Assembly (NCBI GenBank): GCA_022495995.1
Contig: JAFEMH010000077.1
Span: forward strand, 1,101,430 to 1,165,429
Direction: 5' to 3'
Origin: Adenophora triphylla var. japonica
Lineage: Eukaryota > Streptophyta > Magnoliopsida > Asterales > Campanulaceae
Length of the DNA stretch: 64,000 bases
Every line of letters begins with the position of its first letter. The first letter of the stretch is position 1. The notes below the pieces were generated by a model. That model was given only the letters and a program-made list of their open reading frames with translations. It searched no databases and was not told where the DNA came from. The translations under genes were made by a program, and so were the position numbers. Positions 21,001-32,582 of the stretch are shown here, piece after piece.

Positions 21001-24000
21001 TACAAGGATCAAGTGGGAGAAATCCACTCGTACGGTTCAAGAAGAAAGAGTCAGTGTTGAGGGGGAGTGTTGAGAATCAACACCGACTCTAGGTTTAGCT
21101 AGAATATTCTAGAGCTTTCTAGAATATTCTACCGACTCTAGATTTATCTAGAAAATTCTAGAGCTTTCTAGAATGTTCTACCGACTCTAGATTTATCTAG
21201 AAAATTCGAGAGCTTTCTAGAATGTTCTACTAACCCATGGATTGGAAGATAGAAGAAGGATCTAGATAAAGAAGAAAGGAGAAGCTTCCATGCTTGAGAG
21301 AAGAGCCTAACTAGGACGGAAGTTTCTGGAATTTTTTGGGTAATTCCTTAAGCTACTTAGGTGTAGTATAAATAGGGGTGGAGTCATTTGTGAGTATGTA
21401 TCATTTTTGGAGAGTGAGTCCACATAGAAGAGAGGGTCTCTCTTGATATATAGTGTGGTGAGGTGCATTGTCATTGTACCAAGTGTTAGGAGTAATAATA
21501 ATAGTGTTTATTATTATTACTTGTGTGGTTCGCCAATTCGGGTACGGAAAATCAACAGTCTCTCCCTTCTATCTCATCCCAATCCTCTTCTCTCTCTCCT
21601 CTCTCGCCCATTCCAACCGCCATTGTCATGGTCATGGGTGGATCTCTAAGCTGCCGCTGAATCAGTAAATTAGAGTGATTGGGAAATAGACCCAACAAAT
21701 TGTAAACTACTGCTCTTCATTTTTTTTGAATTGTTACAATTGGAGAAAAAAGTGACACATTGTATGTATAAAAGCTTGGTCTTCATGTTTGGTGCATTGG
21801 TGGTGGCGTGGTGTGGGTTTTCATTGCCCAATAAGCAGAATTTAAAATTAAAATTTGAACTTGCTAATTAAATGATGGGAGTTTGGATTTGTCATTTTTT
21901 TTATAAAGATGAAGGTTGGGTAGTGTTATAGTGAAGATAGTTTGTGGTGGATGTTAGGGAAGGTTAGTGGCAATGAATGGAGGGTAGCGGTGGTTAATGG
22001 CAGTGAATGGAGGGTAGCGGTGGTTAATGGCAGCGAATGGAGCAAGGGTAGCGGTGATTGGTGGACGAAGGAAGAAGATGAATTGGGTCTTTATATATAC
22101 TTATAAGTTAGTATTAATATTTTTTGGGAGGTAGAAGATGGGGATAAATATGTAATTTTCCATGAATTTTGAACTTTATTGACAAATTCATTAAGGATTC
22201 AATAGATGTTAAGTCATCTGAGGTCATGTGAGTAACTATTGTTAGGATTTTAACTGTAATTTGGATGGAGCTATGGTATTTCAAAAATTGAGATAGTTCA
22301 GTAATGACATTTCAAAAAACTAAAGATCAGTGAGGATATTTGAAATTAGTCCATAGTTCAGTGAGCAGAATATAGGTTTGGCCACAATAAAAATCAAGTA
22401 TCAAAGTACACAATTAACTTAATAAAGGTTTTTCTTACCTGGTCATACAAAACTTCAATCTGTTGAGCCTGATGCAACACATGCGTAGACATGAGATGAT
22501 TTAATGCAGACATTTCCACCATCTTTGTTTCCGTTTCTTGAGCAGCATCAAGAAGATTTCCCAACTCTGCCTGCATCATGCCAAACAGCTTAACACAACC
22601 ATTTCCATTACTAATACCAGGGGCGAAGTCAGGATTTAATGAGAAGGGGGTCAAATTACGATATACTCAAAAAAAAATCCTAAACTAAAGGGGGTTAAAA
22701 TTGCAAAAATTACGATTTTTAGTGGTAAAAGTGTTATTTTTCTAAACTTAAAAGGAGGTGAAAATGGCATAGCTCCAATCTCAATGACCCATTAGCTATA
22801 CGTGGCTTCATCACTGACTAATACAGTGGACTTCCGAAGCTAACTTACTGGCAGATGCTCAGAGAAGTCATAGGAAAAATGAAAATGCAGATCACCTGAA
22901 GGGCACGAGTTTCATTGTCCAATATATGTTGCTGGACTCTGAAAGGCTCTCCTTGAATTCCATCGCGGTCCCTGACATCTGAATCGTGTGGCTCTTTTAT
23001 GTCTGAATTGTTAAGACTAGAACCGTTGGTAGGTTTAGACTCAGGAACACGCCTCGGTTTTCTTCTAGGCATAGCTCGGTTGATAGCATCTTGGAAGCGT
23101 ATGGCTCTGAGCTGATCAAACTGAGATGTCACTGAATGAAGTCTTTCACTCAGTATCAAAACCTAAATATAAAGCAACAGTGCAGGAAAACAAATGATCA
23201 ATCAGACGCAATAAAAACTGAAAGATAGTATAAGCGCCTCAAGAAAAAAAAGCAAATTTTTCATACATTCAACTACTAGTGTATGTTTAAATAAAAAAAA
23301 AAGCCAATTTTTTAAATAACTCAAGCAAATGATCAGCGGGGGGAAATAAACGTACATGAACTACCTTGTACCATTGGTTCACTGATCAAGAGTACGTCCG
23401 TATGCATGACTAGCATGCCTGAAGGGTAGGACACACTATTTTCTCAACTAGACACCCCAGACTTACAAAACAAAGTTTTAAAATGAAAGAACTTTTTTAA
23501 TTTTCCTCACTAAGAATCAAGTTATTCTTTTGCCGATGGAAGAACTTTTTAATTTATTTATTGCCAAAGAATCTATACTTCCAAACCTTTCATAAGCATT
23601 CAGTGAAAAAGAATATACTCCCTCCGTCCCGGTTTACTTGGCACCAAATTTCTGGGCACGGGGATTAAGGAAAAGTAAGTGAGAGAAAAAGTGAAAGAAA
23701 ATGTTGTGAGTATGAAGAATTAAATAGGAGAGAGAATGAGTGGGAGGAATAGTTAGGAGAGAGAATGTTGTTAGTGTAAAAGTGAAGTAGGAGAGAGAAT
23801 GAGTGGAGGGAATAGTGAATATTATTTTCCATTTTGGGCAGTGTCAAGTGAAGTGGGACGACCCAAAATGGAAATTAGTGCCAAGTGAAGTGGGACGGAG
23901 GGAGTATGCTTTTAGGGTAATAGGTAACTATCGTATCATATCATATTTTAGATAATACCTACCAACAACACAGCATTAAGTTTATAACATAACAATGAGA

Positions 24001-27000
24001 AACGGCTTGTAAGATAGGCCATGTTCATCCTAGATCTGATACTAGATACTCAGAGAGTAAAAGGCTCCCTCTGTCCCAAATGAATGTCCATTTTTCCAAA
24101 AATCTTGTCCCAAAATGAATGTCCAAAATTTTGGAGAAGTTACAAAATCATTCATCACCAAACGAGAAGTTCAGATTTAAACTAACACTAATGATGCAAT
24201 ATGGTGAGATCATTAAAGGGTTTTATGTACTTATGCTACCAAAAATGCTTAAATATCAATTTTCTTAAATCTCCTTCAAACTTAAACTTGGACATTCATT
24301 TAGGGACTGAGGGAGTAACCGAAAATACATAGGTCTATAAAGGAATGTACATGGAAGAACACCTCATTTCTGTATCAAGTTCAGTTATCTTGTGTAGTCA
24401 AAATGCAAAAGCAGTCCATTTATTCAGATGAAAATTGAGACCAAATGAAGGAAGCAGCAAATATAGTTTGATAACATAACAAAAACAATAGAAGGATATA
24501 ATTATACCCCTCCATGTTTGTGGGCAACTGTATCTGCATTAGAATTGTCACCTCTAATACCAAGCCAGCCCTTTGAATTTGTTTCTTCATCATTGATGCT
24601 GGTCTTGAGAACATTAATCTGTTCTTGGCATGCTTTGACAAAAACTGTAACCTGCACAAAGTCGAGTCACCAATAAAAAAAAGTGTGACCAATTTTGTAG
24701 CCTACGCAACATGCATTTTTACTCTTGTCATACAACCAGTAACAATCATGAACCTTTAGAATGTCACCAACAAGTATGTTCAGCCAAACTCTTCCAAATT
24801 CCATCAACAAGTTAACAACGGTGCAACTTCATCCATAAAATTCATGCAGATGAAATTTTCTCTATAAGTTCCACAGACGGATTGTCAAGGGCTTTGATAG
24901 ACGAGAGAGCAGGGGGGGAGTACATCAGTGTGACCATCAACGACATGAGCAGTATCCTTTGATATGTGATGATTTAAACGTGTAATTGCATAATGGAACC
25001 CATTTTCCAATAATTTTGGACATTTTATTGTCATTATATTCTTATCCGTGTTTATTGATTATGATGTATGGACGATGCAGGAAATGTGTCTTGACGAAAT
25101 TGTAAGTATTCTTGTACACGTACACACAAATGCACAATATTGAGTAGGGTTTTCTTACTGAGCCACGTGTTTCGGCTGACGGCTTTGGCATTTGCTATTT
25201 TTAGGTGACAGTTCAAGGGATCGAAGAGACGTGTTATAAAGGTCATGGAGACTATGGATCAAGGAATGGAGGTTTTTTTTATGGGTTTGAATTAAATTTG
25301 TTATTATTGCATGACAATAGGTTCATTATGTATCATTATATGAGGTTGATGAAGTTAGGTAGTTAGTTATGGACATTATGTATTTATGAAACATTTGATG
25401 GTAAAGAATAGGTACAACACCTCACCATAGGCACTTAGTGAGAGGTCCGAGAATGGGTCTACATAAAATCATTGATTTCGGAATTCCTTCTTCGCCAAAG
25501 TTTAGGGTTTATTCCAGGGTGCCTATGTAAGCGACGGTCAAAATTATCGTGTGCTATAGAAAATAGTCCGAGAGAATCTGTAATATCAACAAAGAGGGCC
25601 AAAGGCATTGGTATGTCTTTGGGGTGCCCTTAGGGGCTTTGCATGGATGGCCTAAGTCGTGTCTAGGGTTTATTTGTGTGATGGGTGTGTTTAGATAGAG
25701 AGAGTGGATGACTCTGAGGGGAGTGAATAAGCTTTGATTGTAACACCACATATTATAATATTAGTGAAAATCATGGATAGGTAGTGCCCCCAGATGTAGT
25801 CCGGTTGTGGGACGAACTGAGTGAACTAATCTTCTGTTCTTCACTTGATTATTGCTTTCATATGTATGTTGCATACATGTTATTCTCTTCCTATGTGCAC
25901 ATGATACGGGACATATACTGCTCGAATACCTCAACTACCCAACAACTGATATCAAGGATTTTGATTGAGAAATTAGGGCCGCTCGAAATTGATTGGACAA
26001 GCGCTTCAGAAATCAGGATCAAGATTGCATGAATTCGAATGGTTTGACTGCATATACCCAAATAGGATCAGAATTGCATAGATCCAGATGGAATCGAGTT
26101 GTGGGAATTCAGATCAGGTTGCAGAGATTCAATCGATAGTAGGGCACGAATCCAAGATCAGGTTGCAGAATCCAACAGGGTTAGGATTGTAGATCTCAAA
26201 CGGGTTAAGGTTTACAGGGATCTAAATGGATCGGTGTTATTGAGGATTTGGTGGGAGCAGCAAATATGGGTTGATATGGATCGACATGGAAATTCAATGG
26301 GATCGAATATGAGTGCCGGATATAGAGATAAGAAAGTTTTGAAAAGAGACCAGAATAAGTTTTTGCACCTAAAGTGTGGACCACGTGCAATATGTGTGCA
26401 GAGTACGTGCATCAGACGTGCAGAGTACATGCATTACATATTTCGTGCAGATTTTGTGCGGGGCACATTTCTTGTGATGTAGTTTTTATGCAGAATATGT
26501 GCATCATAGGTACAATTACGTGCATCAGAGGTACAGGGTGTGTGCAATTGTGCGATGAGGTGGATATTAAGAGGTGGAAGAGAAACTTTAGTTCCATGCG
26601 AAGTGGGATATCGAAGGTTGGTGGTCGCCTTCAACTGCAAGATATGGATCATAAGCTAACTTGTTAGCTTGGGATAGGTTGTTGTACACAACATACAACC
26701 GTTTCGCACGAGTGTCTAGGATGGAATCAAGGTGTGAAGGTGGCGAAGCCTTCGAGAATGCCATGTTGGGGGAGGAAACTTTCTCAAGAATCGGTACATT
26801 GATTGTAGGGTGATGGGTTCAAGTTCGTCGGCAAATAAGGAACACGAGGCTATTGACATCAATATGAGCAGATCCACGGGAACTAAAAAGGGATTGGTTG
26901 CTTGGAGACATGGAATGACCATTGAAGCATGTAATTGCAGGGTTCGGGTGGCCATAAAAGAAGACATGGAGTGGTTGCAAGAAGGATAACGGGAGTGAAG

Positions 27001-29457
27001 ACATAAGCCAAGAGAATTTGGGTAATAGGTTGAAGACTCGTTCACTTCAATTCGTCTTGATAGGCCGGGTGCGCTCTGTTAGTCATATAAGAAAATGTTA
27101 TTACGAGTAGGAGTTTGAAGGAGGTAGTCACTGTGGGAAATTGTTGCGTTATAGAGTCAAACAAGGGAACTACGGCCGAAGGAAGGAAGAAGAATCACCA
27201 AGAAAACTTGGGTTCAGGTCGATATGCGTTTGCACGACCGTGCATTGGGATGCACACGGCTGTGCATAACAAATTTCGGAGAACTAAAGGTTTTCCACTT
27301 TTGCACGAGCATGCAGAGAATGGGCATGCGGCCGTGCCAAAGTGGGTTGGGTCGAAAATCCCTGATTTTGGGATTCCTTCTTCGCCAAGGTTTAGATTTA
27401 TTCTAAAGTGCCTATATAAGCCAAGTGACAGTCATAATTATTGTGTGCTAGATAAAATAGTCAGAGAGAGAATATGTGAGATAAACAAAGAGGCAATGGT
27501 AGGTCTATAGGGTTCCCTTAGGGACATTCCATGGATGACCTATGTCGTGTTTAGAGTTTATTTATGTGATGAGTGTGTTTACATAGAGAGGGTGAATATC
27601 CTGGCTTGTTAGTACTCCCAGATGTAGTCCGATTGTGGGACGAACTGTGAGAACAAATCTTTTGTTCTTGTCTTATTTATTGCTCTCATATGGATGTTGC
27701 ATGCATGCTATTCTCTTCCTTGTGCACCTGGTACAGAACAAGTACTGCTCGGAGACCACAATTCCCCAACATCTAATGCTCTCATTCGCATATAAGAGCA
27801 AACATTTTATAGTAAAGATAAGCTCTGTTTACACAAATAAATACCAATTATGACAACTTTTATAACTTACTTCATGCTCAATGCTATCTTTCTCTGCTTC
27901 AGTGGTGCGGTGAAGATCTAGATAATCCTTTCTATGCTTTATCAGGAACTGCTCGAGTGTCTCGATGCTCTCTAGCTGGCAAGTGAACAGTGGGCATATA
28001 TATATATATATAAGTTTGGCAGAGAACAACAAATCATTGATATGCTTTTGGGAGGACTTATGGTAAAGTACATATTTTTGTATTAAGAGATTCATAACAA
28101 AGGATATCAAGCAGTTTTGAAACAGAGGAAAATGGCTGTGTTTCTGAAAATGTACCGTGTTCAATGCAGACTTGGTGAAGGGTGATCTTTCCCGCGGTTT
28201 ACGCATAATAAAAGATGCCATGATAGCCGCCATCTTGGACTGCCAAGAGTAGTAACGCCTCAGCATGCACAAATTATGGTAATTAAAGTTAAGCACAAAA
28301 AAACGCCAAAGACAGATCTAGATCCTATAATATTATTAATTTCATTTGCATGAATATAAATAACTCCCCAAACGAGAAGAACCGAAAATGCTTTTAATTT
28401 TCAAGTAAACACACTTATCAGTCTGTAGCTATCAAGGAAAGATATGCATTAATGTTAATAGTAGACAACTGATCATGGATCTAACAGAAGAAAGTTGAGA
28501 GTTGGACCACTTCCATTTCTAGAATTTGTATACCATTAGGCTTATCACTTATGATGCATAATCACTTCATCAAGCAAAATTGATGCAACACAAGAAGCAA
28601 CACAAAAACAGTATTTATTATCCTAATACAGCAATACTCTGGTTGGACATATGTTTGACATTTAGGAACAAGAAGCAACACAAAAACTGAGAATTCCCTA
28701 ATACAGCAGTACCCTGGTTGGACATCATTTTCATGAGAGAACCAGCAGGTCTTCAAAAGCTAATTGAACTGAATATAAAGTCTTCAATAGCTGATGGTAA
28801 ATTATGCTAAAGACAAAACCATGAAAACAAAAATCTCTCCCGGTTGGACATCATTTTCATAAGAGAACCAGCAGGTCTTCAAAAGCTAACTGAACTGAAT
28901 ATAAAGTCTTCAATAGCTGATGATAAATTATGCTTAAAGACAAAACCAAGGAAACAAAAATCTCTGCGATCCCATAATTCATATAAAGTTGTAAAGGGCA
29001 CAAAGACTCAGCAAAACGTGTTAATAGAACTGATAAATTTAAGACGAAAAGGAACAGTATTTATTCTCCTAATAACGTAATAACTAGATCAGCATTTAGC
29101 TTGACCAGAACGAGGAATTTTGAACAGGATTCTTAGAAGTATGAGAGGAACAAAATATCTATTTTCTTACTACAAGTCTACAAATATCAACAACTTCCAG
29201 AGACAGTATTTGTGAATTCAACAAACGAATATGGAGGAGATTTGTCTTGCCATGGCATGAAAGGTTTGCTAGAAGTGTAGTTAACAAGTTTCAATCTCAA
29301 GAAAATAAAATAATTGCAATATCATACTGAACCTTGTCGACAAGGTCAAAGATAAACAAACTCATAACCAACAAACCTCATTATATCCCAAAGACAAAGC
29401 CCCCCTGTGGACAGCATCTTTGAAGTCTTCAGTTCTATCTCTGATTTTAGACATTCC
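18024..29457 (-). CDS. SYP81: SYP81-type Qa-SNARE (syntaxin-18 family), seven coding exons
   Basis: Coding exons on the minus strand are 29454-29377, 28239-28156, 27975-27871, 24651-24508, 23162-22896, 22570-22439 and 18167-18024. Every junction is GT-AG, every exon is a whole number of codons, and together they give 317 residues plus TAG (18024-18026). The N-terminus MSKIRDRTEDFKDAV is the syntaxin-18 type N-domain. The SNARE helix (ETKMVEMSALNHLMSTHV ... AQQIEVLYDQ) spans exons 6-7. A C-terminal anchor follows (TFLLLFLFVLTFSILFLDW, about residues 297-315). Family members act at the ER in retrograde Golgi-to-ER membrane fusion. Length is normal for the family. Intron 6 (18168-22438) is swollen by nested mobile elements; introns 3, 4 and 5 also hold elements. 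Assignment to SYP81 is by remembered similarity; a close paralogue is possible. Confidence 0.93.
18285..18774 (+). repeat. 5' LTR of the copia element
   Basis: Starts TGTTGAGAGTCAACACCGG and ends ACGGAAAATCAACA. U3 contains three 49-bp-spaced blocks of GAA/TTC modules. A TATA box, TATAAAT, lies at 18584-18590, about 140 bp after the third block. Confidence 0.93.
18319..18444 (+). promoter_or_regulatory. Triple heat-shock-element cluster in the copia 5' LTR
   Basis: Blocks at 18319-18346, 18368-18395 and 18417-18444 each read GAAnnTTCnnGAGnnTTCnnGAAnnTTC: six alternating 5-bp modules, the third a GAG variant. This is the binding architecture of trimeric heat-shock factors. The block period is 49 bp. 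Heat-responsive copia elements such as Arabidopsis ONSEN carry comparable U3 elements. Binding and heat induction here are inferred. Confidence 0.75.
18926..20465 (+). pseudogene. copia gag, interrupted and frameshifted
   Basis: The start is MVDPASPFGGVRRLN (18926-18970). It resumes after the MITE at 19609 with NGNYKYWRTCMQSYLQGQELW, the typical copia gag start. A one-base shift near 19790-19800 moves to the frame of TPKEIWDTYATLFS...RMKRIIIHGLRPEF (UBN2-type capsid). A second shift near 20112 leads to a zinc knuckle CYNCGRKGHFLKDC at about 20369-20411. The element would need Gag and Pol from elsewhere. Confidence 0.88.
18971..19600. mobile_element. hAT-like MITE inserted in copia gag
   Basis: Ends CATAGTTATTAAA and TTTAATAACTATG are perfect inverted repeats, and GACTCAAC flanks both sides (18963-18970, 19601-19608), an 8-bp TSD. 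Terminal zones are GC-rich, with CCTAGGCGC-type repeats, around an AT-rich core. Removing the element and one TSD copy restores gag without a frame change (...RRLN|NGNY...). Confidence 0.9.
20466..21067 (+). other. Non-pol 3' interior of the copia element
   Basis: A 169-codon plus-strand frame (20583-21092) is open. It encodes an acidic then basic, low-complexity stretch (AFDFDEGRWFEDLAAMINVG ... KKTIEEKGKWSRS) with no protease, integrase or RT motifs. It seems to take the place of pol. It ends in the polypurine tract and runs slightly into the LTR. It could be non-coding filler. Confidence 0.55.
21068..21557 (+). repeat. 3' LTR of the copia element, with the same HSE blocks
   Basis: 490 bp. 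The HSE-like blocks recur at 21102-21129, 21151-21178 and 21200-21227, and TATAAAT at 21367-21373. GTCTC follows. As the 3' LTR it could drive transcription rightward into the MITE and antisense to SYP81 exon 6. Confidence 0.92.
22618..22816. mobile_element. Small hAT-type MITE in SYP81 intron 5
   Basis: Ends CAGGGGCGAAGTCA and, reversed, CAGTGATGAAGCCAC are imperfect inverted repeats. ACTAATAC flanks both sides (22610-22617, 22817-22824). 199 bp, non-coding. Confidence 0.87.
23618..23904. mobile_element. Stowaway-type MITE in SYP81 intron 4
   Basis: TIR CTCCCTCCGTCCC at the left and GGGACGGAGGGAG at the right, flanked by TA dinucleotides (23616-23617, 23905-23906). This is the Tc1/mariner-Stowaway signature. 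287 bp, non-coding. Confidence 0.93.
24065..24315. mobile_element. Second, older Stowaway-type MITE in intron 4
   Basis: Left CTCCCTCTGTCCCAAATGAA, right GGACATTCATTTAGGGACTG then AGGGAG and TA. The left TA is lost. The inverted repeat extends over about 25 bp. It is more diverged than the copy at 23618. Confidence 0.85.
24960..27770 (+). mobile_element. Decayed LTR retrotransposon in SYP81 intron 3
   Basis: About 400 bp is shared between 25484-25945 and 27377-27770 (TTCCTTCTTCGCC ... TATTCTCTTCC ... CCAACA). Just after the first copy, CTGATATCAAGG (25946-25957) resembles a worn tRNA-Met primer site. The interior (25958 to about 27000) has no coding frame and contains repeated short words such as 'gatcaggttgcaga' and 'gtgcatca'. 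24966-25110 resembles the start of a different gypsy LTR. Exact outer LTR limits are not resolved. Confidence 0.55.
28240..29376. repeat. SYP81 intron 1 with local tandem duplications
   Basis: A unit of about 128 bp is present twice in tandem (28710-28838, 28841-28968; CGGTTGGACATCATTTTCAT start). Just upstream a second pair repeats 'agaagcaacacaaaaac' and 'ctaatacagca' within 28588-28710. No exon is needed or seen here. Confidence 0.75.
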
Positions 29458-29604
29458 CTATCATAACACAAAAATATTTTCGGTTATTTTTCTTCCACAG
29501 GTTGAAGAATGCATTTACTCAGCAAAAACTAAGGCAGAATAATAAAAGACTCACAAATCAGTACCAGACTCTTTATGTAAACGGGTAATAGGAATCCAAA
29601 GAGG

Positions 29605-30120
29605 CAGTGGCGGATCTACGATTTATGGTAAGGGGGGCTAAATTTTATAAACCGAAAAAATTAAAAGTGCACTATTGAAGACAATAAATTTAACACGGCA
29701 TAACATAAAGTCTCTACTTTTTATCTATTAAGTATTAATGATCGGAATTTGGCTTTTTGGGCATCTACTATGGGACATAAGGCTCTTGGCCGTTAAGCTT
29801 TATGCTCTTGGACGCTGGTATTTCAAATTGTATATACTCATAAGGCCAACGGCCATAAACAAAATATATCAACAAGGTGCAAACATATACAATAATGCTA
29901 ATTATTAGCAAGAACTATAATCGAACTCATAAGCTTAAAGATAATGGGAATTATAAAAAAAAAAATTTCAGTAAGATTGTAGTTCAGAATTCCGAACCTC
30001 CGGGACAAGTGGTCTCGTTGGATTCAGAGCTAGAAGTAGCCGAGTAGCGTGACCAATTCAATTCTCGAACGAGGATCCCTTTTGATTTACACTAACAGTC
30101 GGACTCAAAATTCCAAACTG
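29605..30120. mobile_element. Possible hAT-like fragment in the 5' intron of SYP81
   Basis: CAGTGGCGGATCTACG at 29605 is a typical hAT-like terminus and is followed by a GGGGGGC run. I could not find a matching inverted right end or TSD, so it is either truncated or a chance match. The right limit is arbitrary. Confidence 0.4.
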
Positions 30121-30654
30121 AGAGAAAAAAAATGCAATGTTACATTTGTTAGTAAATATAAACTTTTCCGTCCAAAAAAGAGAGTTTTATTTTGTTTTTA
30201 ATGGTGAATTTGATTGAATTTTGACCAATAACTATTTTAAAATTTTCATTGGAATTATTAAATTTCCATATATTTTTTGTTAAAATTCAATTAAGTTCAA
30301 GTTCACACCAAAAAACAAAGTGTCCAACTTTTTGGGATTAGTGAGCATAAAACTAAATATCCAATCAAATAAATCAGCAAATGTAAAAAAGAAAGATGTA
30401 GTCATCCAGGAAAAGAATATTGATGTAATGAATGCCTTCACGATTATTTTTGAATATTAGAGCTCAAATTCTAACCTTAGCCTTAAATTTATTTTTCTAC
30501 TCGCACTCTTTTGAACCCAATTTTCGAATAAAATTGGTATAAATCAATCGGAATTTGAAAGGAATTACAAATCAAAAACCCTAAGGAATTTAGAAATTTA
30601 GGGATTTGAGAAAGAGGGAAAGCCGTTGAGGAGAGGTGAGATTTGAGGCATATA

Positions 30655-30720
30655 CCTGTCTCCAAGCAGGTTACGGCACGGCGCTGCAGCGGCGAAGTGC
30701 GGCGTCTGGATTTTTTTTTT
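30655..30720 (-). other. Possible 5' non-coding exon of SYP81
   Basis: On the minus strand a GC-rich stretch ends GGAGACAG|GTATATGCC, a good donor, at 30654/30655. A matching acceptor, GTTATGATAG|GGA, lies three bases before the start codon (29458-29459). A 5'-UTR intron of about 1.2 kb would link them. The 5' limit is a guess, at a T-run near 30711-30720 on the plus strand. Confidence 0.5.
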
Positions 30721-31298
30721 CTCCTGTACGCGTATTGCAGAGAAATAGTATGTCAGTTATTAACCATAAAGGAGTACAGTATAAATGGAACCGTACTTGC
30801 TACATTACTATAGTACTATTACTATGAACAGTTTCAAAGTCACATTTTTCATTTTGTCCTCATTAAGTTATTTCTTTTTCATTTTGTCCTTAAATTTTTT
30901 TTTTAAAATTAAAAAAAAAAAAAAACGTATCCTCAAACACGGGCTTTTACTAGTTTGTTTATAATTAATGCAATTTATTAAAAGTGCTTCGATTCAAAAA
31001 AAGTACATTGCATTATTTGAAATGAAAATTGCATTATTAAAATAAATTTGATAAATAAATTGCATTAAGTGATAACTTTACGATATTTTACATTAATTGT
31101 AAAAAAAACAATTTTTACAAATTCGATTTCTAGAATAGTAAAAGTGTAAAAATCACTGAATCATTAATTTTAACGACATGGATGGAAAATCTAAACAAGT
31201 TTTTTTTTTTTTTTTAAATTGAAATGTTCACCCTTGAGCTCTACTAATTGACATTTTTACCCCTCTATCCAATAGTGTAGCTTCTAAGCACCACCGTT
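30721..31298. other. AT-rich flank, nothing recognised
   Basis: Poly-A/T tracts and short repeats, no coding frame above background. It may include the SYP81 promoter (minus strand, right of 30720), but no clear TATA/initiator combination could be assigned. Confidence 0.3.
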
Positions 31299-31306
31299 GT
31301 CGTCGT

Positions 31307-32071
31307 CAGTGTTCTAAAAATCGGCCTAGGCGGCGCCTAGGCGCTAGGCGGCGGCCGGGCGCCGCGACTTTAGGCTAGGCGGGACAATTAGGCGCTAGGC
31401 GGACTAGGCGGGGCTAGGCGGGGCTAAGCGGTCTAGGCGGCTGGGCGGGCTGGGCGGGATTAGGCGGGACTAGGCGGGGCTAGGCGGGGCCTAGGCGGGA
31501 TTGGGCGGTCTAGGCGGTCGAAGAGTTGGCGTTCGAGTTTTTAGATGCGTTCGACCGTAACGGGTGTAACTTTTGATTCCAGAGGAGTTACGGGACGTAC
31601 AGCATATCAAAACGACCGTCTTTTCGAGAGGAACAAAAGTCATGGGCTATGCCCCCTGAGCGGCCCATAAATAGGCCAAAAAACGCTTCTAAGGGCCTCA
31701 AACGGCCTTCTGAAGTTTTTATCCGTTTTTTCATTGTTTTAGACCTTTTCGTAATTTTGCAGTTTTAGGGTTTCTTTTCAGTAGGGTTTTTTCCAGACTT
31801 TATATACTTTATGTTAGGGTTTTGAGAAATGACGTCGTCTTCTAATGTTATGGTTCAATGACCGAAATGCCCTGACCCATAGTTGAGTTGTTCAAGATTT
31901 ATACATTTATCCTCTTGAATTTGTCACTATGAAAAAAAACTATGGAATATATATAAAAATGTGTGTAAATTCGCGGCCCCGCCTAGGCCCCGCCTCGGCC
32001 CCGCCTAGGCGCTCTAGGCGCTAGACCCGTCCTCGCCGCCTAGGCGCCGCCTAGCGATTTTTAGAACCTTG
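31307..32071. mobile_element. hAT-like non-autonomous element with CCTAGGCGG-rich ends
   Basis: Inverted ends CAGTGTTCTAAAAATCG and (reversed) CAAGGTTCTAAAAATCG. Flanks GTCGTCGT (31299-31306) and GTCGTCAT (32072-32079) match at 7 of 8. The outer 200 bp on the left and 90 bp on the right consist of variants of CTAGGCGG/CCTAGGCGCC; the middle is ordinary. 765 bp, no ORF. Confidence 0.82.
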
Positions 32072-32354
32072 GTCGTCATCAATCTAGCTTTTTTAACCAC
32101 CAACTCAACATCATCACCTGCTTCACCACCACACCACTACCACCACCGCTGCTGCCACAATCATATTAAAACACAAAACCACCAACTCCACCACAATTAT
32201 ATTTAAAACACAAAACCACCGCTTCTATCCACAATGAAATAGTTTATTTAAAAATTATGACCGTTATGAATGAGATTGTGAGAAAAAAATTCTTTTGTTT
32301 CCCTTTAATTCTCTTTTTACTTTTTGAGTCATCACTATGTTATTTTATGAAATA

Positions 32355-32582
32355 CTTCCTCCGTCCCAGTCCAGTGTAAACTTTTGATCAATTTTGACCA
32401 ATAATTTAAAGCCATAATAATGATCCTAATAAAAATTTAAAAATTTGTTATTGTATCACGCTTAATAATATTAACAATAACATTTTTTGAATTTTTATTA
32501 GGATCATTATTATGGCCTTAAACTATTGATCAAAGTTGGTCAAAGTTGATCAAAAGTTTACACTGGGCTGGAACAGAGGGAG
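32355..32582. mobile_element. Stowaway-type foldback MITE
   Basis: TA|CTTCCTCCGTCCCAGTCCAG at the left and CTGGAACAGAGGGAG|TA at the right. The inverted repeat covers nearly the whole element (for example ATAATAATGATCC and GGATCATTATTAT), so it can form a long hairpin. 228 bp. Confidence 0.88.

Larger units (their letters stand above)
18285..21557 (+). mobile_element. Gag-only (TR-GAG-like) Ty1/copia element with 5-bp TSD
   Basis: Two 490-bp LTRs (18285-18774 and 21068-21557, TG...CA) are flanked by GTCTC (18280-18284, 21558-21562). The primer site TGGTATCAGAGC (18777-18788) matches initiator tRNA-Met, and the polypurine tract GTTGAGGGGGAG abuts the 3' LTR (21056-21067). The interior has only a damaged gag and a region with no pol domains (20466-21055), so it depends on helper elements. 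I count about six differences between LTRs, indicating a fairly recent insertion. The element is antisense to SYP81, within its last intron. A hAT-like MITE sits in gag. Confidence 0.92.
18207..22383. mobile_element. Mutator-like MITE in SYP81 intron 6, split by a copia element
   Basis: The left end GGTCAAACATGTATATTAG and the reverse complement of the right end, GGCCAAACCTATATTCTGC, are related. Both continue into TCACTGAACTAT, giving TIRs of about 30 bp. Nine-base flanks are AAAATAAAA (18198-18206) and ACAATAAAA (22384-22392), 8 of 9 matching, as for MULEs. Without the copia insertion (18285-21557 plus one TSD) it would be about 0.9 kb. It contains a 31-bp-scale tandem repeat (GGTAGCGGTGGTTAATGGCA) at 21950-22060. 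No transposase is visible. Confidence 0.7.

Noticed and set aside
21558..22438. SYP81 appeared to lack its membrane-anchor exon
   Set aside because: The exon was found at 18024-18167, beyond the copia and MITE insertions, with a correct acceptor and frame.
30160..30340. Possible further MITE in the 5' intron of SYP81
   Set aside because: Only weak terminal similarity (CCGTCCAAAAAAG) and no target duplication could be found.
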